DNA from: Triangularia verruculosa
Lineage: Eukaryota > Ascomycota > Sordariomycetes > Sordariales > Podosporaceae
Reading direction: 5' to 3'
Assembly (NCBI GenBank): GCA_033296885.1
Contig: MU863999.1
Coordinates: 1 to 64,000 of the forward strand
Length of the DNA stretch: 64,000 bases
Below the pieces are notes generated by a model, which worked only from the letters and a program-made list of their open reading frames with translations, did no database searches and was not told the DNA's origin. This document shows, one piece after another, positions 61,819 through 64,000 of the stretch (position 1 is the stretch's first letter; each line of letters begins with the position of its first letter). Made by a program: the position numbers and the translations under genes.

Positions 61819-64000
61819 ATGTCTGACGAGGGCACCCCCAGTGGTGAGAAGCAACTCCAGCCAGATGGTGGTGAGGCCCTGAGCCTCGAGGAACTGACCT
61901 GGTCCCTCCCGGTCATCCCGGGTATGACCATGAGTCTACCCATTCCAACTCTTGGTATGTCATTCCATTTGATGCTGTTCTTTTGCATGTGGTGCCTTGA
62001 TGAGTTCACTCGAAATCTTTGCCAATACTGGCGAAGTTTTGGATCAGAACTGTCAAAGTATTGCTCAGTTTTACTGGAGTGATTAGTTGAATGATGCTAA
62101 CAGTTTGGTAGGCCTTCAAGTCCAGATTTCGCCCCTGGACAACGCCTTTGCTCGTGCCGGCGTGATCGGTGGCTTGGTCCCAAACGGGACCACCATGCAG
62201 ATCACCGCCGTGCTCCCGCGCCCGTCTGCTCCCCCCGCACGCCGCGAAGCGTCCTCCGGGCCATCGTCACCCGCGCGTCCGCGAGCATCGCTGCCTGGCC
62301 AGCAGCGCGCGCTCGCGCATGTTGAACAAGAAGAGGTCCGTCCGAGCTCTGAGGATGCTGTGCCGGGTGTTGGCAGTGCCGGTCAGGCCAGTGTCAACCC
62401 CGATGAGACGTCTGTTGATGTCTCAGATGGGTCTGACATTCGCCATGGCACTGTACTTGAGATTCCCGGCTTGGTGAAAGACGGTGTCGAAGGTGTTGAA
62501 TTGGCTGTTGAGGCTTTGACTCCAGCCCAAGATGGCGAGACTTCTGGCTCCGTGATAGAGGTTTTTGGATCTGCTGAGGATCACGCTTCCAATCCCGCCA
62601 CTGAGGCCTCTTCCTCTCTTGTCGAGGGCTCCGGACTGGAGTCAGGGGACGGCTCAGTCAAGAAGGGCTTTGGCGAAGTCCCGGAGGATTATGGCTCTGG
62701 CAACGAGCACCCTACATCAGTCGGCGAACTCCCTGCATCGGCAGATCAGGGCTCTGGTCTGAGTAGTCAAGATTGTGCTACTACTAATGAGGTCCTTCCC
62801 CTAACCGAGAATGTTCTTGCCTCTATCAGTGGGGTTTCTCCCTCTATTCACCCGCCGCGCACCTCGACCGACCAGCCTGCGGCCTCGGCCGCAACTCTCA
62901 ATGCCTCGACATCGATCCATCCTGTCATCCTTGACCCGGTACACCAGCCTCTCGGTCCTCGGTCAAAGGGTAAAGCCCTTGAGAATATCTCCTTGCCGTC
63001 GTCCTCTCCAGACGAGACCAACAAGCTCGATGCGACTTCGACAACTGGTGCTAGCGACGTCACATCAACGGCTGCCACAACCCTGCATAGAGGCAGGCAA
63101 CCTCTCTCTAGTATCGAACCCCCATCAATCCCCGAAGAAATCCATCTCATTGATTTGGAGATGGAGGAGACTCGGCTGCAGTCAGAAATACAGAAACTTG
63201 AACAGGATTTGGCTGAGGATAGGCATGTGGTTCGAAAAACGAGGGAGACCCACACTAACAAAATCGACACCCTCAATGCCACAATCCTACAGCCCCAGGA
63301 GAAACTACGGGCGATGGAGTTATGTCCTGAGGCGTTCTCAAACAATGAAATTGTCAAGTGCCGAACTCAGCTTGCCAACCACAGAAACTTGCTCAGAAGT
63401 CACGAGGAAAGAAGAGCGAATGTAGATGCAAATCTCAGGGGAAGATTCACTTCGATTAAGCAACGGCAAGAAAGTTTACGCTCTCTCATAGTAGAGTTGA
63501 AGACAGTGCGCCGTAAGATCGTTTCATTGACTGGCGAAGAGAGACCTGTATACACTGGCAACACGGATTCTGTCCTTCCTACTTTGGTGGCAGGGAAAGT
63601 AATTGCCAATAGGACTGGCGTGATGGACCTCTTCGGGGAGGAGAAAAGAACGATTGAAGCTGAAAAGCTCATGAGACGGCTAGAGATGCAAAGCCAGCAT
63701 GATGATTACAGAAGACTGGAGAACGTCCAGAGCGACCAGCAGGTACAGCGGAATGCTAAGAGAAAGAGAGAGGACGATGACTGGAAACAGCGGGAAGAGG
63801 AAAGGGCATCGAAGGATAGGCAGAGGAATGACAAACGACTTGCGAGTTACAACCACGACGCCGGACGTAGTCAGGGTATGTCAGGCTTTGCTAGCAAGGG
63901 TTGGGCTGCAAATGGGGCGCCTTCTCGCCAGAGCCTGCATCGTCCTGGGCAGCAAGAGCGAGAAACTCCTTCTCGTGAACCCCAGCACCCCGGGTATCAC
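61819..64000 (+). CDS. Uncharacterised protein: conserved N-terminal module plus coiled coil (runs off the window)
   Basis: Model: 61,819-61,954 and 62,112 to the window edge, at least 675 codons with no stop in frame, so the 3' end is missing. The 157-nt intron (GTATGT, TGCTAAC, GTAG) joins PIPTLG to LQVQISPLD. Residues 28-82 (TWSLPVIPGMTMSLPIPTLG, then LQVQISPL...TTMQITAVLPR) match the N-terminal module of the minus-strand neighbour. Then comes a long acidic, Ser/Pro/Gly-rich segment (about 85-430), a coiled coil (about 435-580: DLEMEETRLQSEIQKLEQDL and onward) and a charged segment (KRKREDDDWKQREEERASKD) that may hold a nuclear localisation signal. No known catalytic motif. Short alternative frames within it are shadows. 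Confidence 0.8.

Noticed and set aside
62169..63425. Plus-strand frames of 102 and 204 codons and a 169-codon minus frame
   Set aside because: All lie within the continuous coding frame from 62,112 to the window end, which the N-terminal homology with the neighbour supports.

Overview
The window looks like nuclear DNA of a filamentous ascomycete, probably a Sordariomycete. Genes are compact with 50-160 nt GT-AG introns. HET-domain genes, a PTH11-type receptor and DJ-1, RING and FNT genes of fungal type are present. A 23-kb AT-rich block carries the signature of repeat-induced point mutation (RIP): CA and TG dinucleotides almost vanish while CG stays common, and all changes between repeat copies are transitions.

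Layout. 1-9 kb is a graveyard. It holds a decayed chromovirus pol fragment, a partial LTR, a UBA2 (SUMO-activating enzyme) pseudogene with RIP-type stops, pieces of two C2H2 zinc-finger regulators, and a long inverted-repeat element that has trapped a piece of an MFS transporter. 9.6-18.2 kb is an active accessory cluster: a HET-domain gene, a RING-finger gene, a secreted DJ-1/PfpI-like gene and a HET-ankyrin gene with near-identical repeats. 19.15 kb holds an initiator tRNA-Met gene. 20-24.8 kb holds remnants (SDR fragment, Tc1/mariner transposase end, RIP-mutated ankyrin gene, LTR pieces, small repeats).

24,786-47,590 is one nested insertion. A Ty3/gypsy chromovirus ('E2') was invaded by a second copy ('E1', 25,946-33,441) near its 3' end and by a third, variant copy ('E3', 39,782-47,461) inside its 5' LTR. 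All three insertions keep perfect 5-bp target-site duplications (AACGG, CCCAC, ACTCA). Each element carries, besides gag-pol with a C-terminal chromodomain, a 70-nt tRNA-like sequence and an antisense accessory ORF encoding a Cys-rich plus basic/coiled-coil protein, placed between pol and the 3' LTR. I found no functional explanation for this antisense module, and it is the best candidate here for something undescribed.

47.6-64 kb returns to ordinary euchromatin: a seven-TM PTH11-like receptor, a formate/nitrite (FNT) transporter, a small secreted protein, and a divergently transcribed pair of genes (59,244-60,731 minus; 61,819 to the window end, plus). The pair shares a roughly 50-residue N-terminal domain I cannot name, followed by disordered and coiled-coil regions. 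They look like diverged paralogues.

No CRISPR, rRNA or bacterial features were seen. All gene models are read by eye; splice sites were chosen from GT/AG consensus and frame continuity and are not supported by transcripts.
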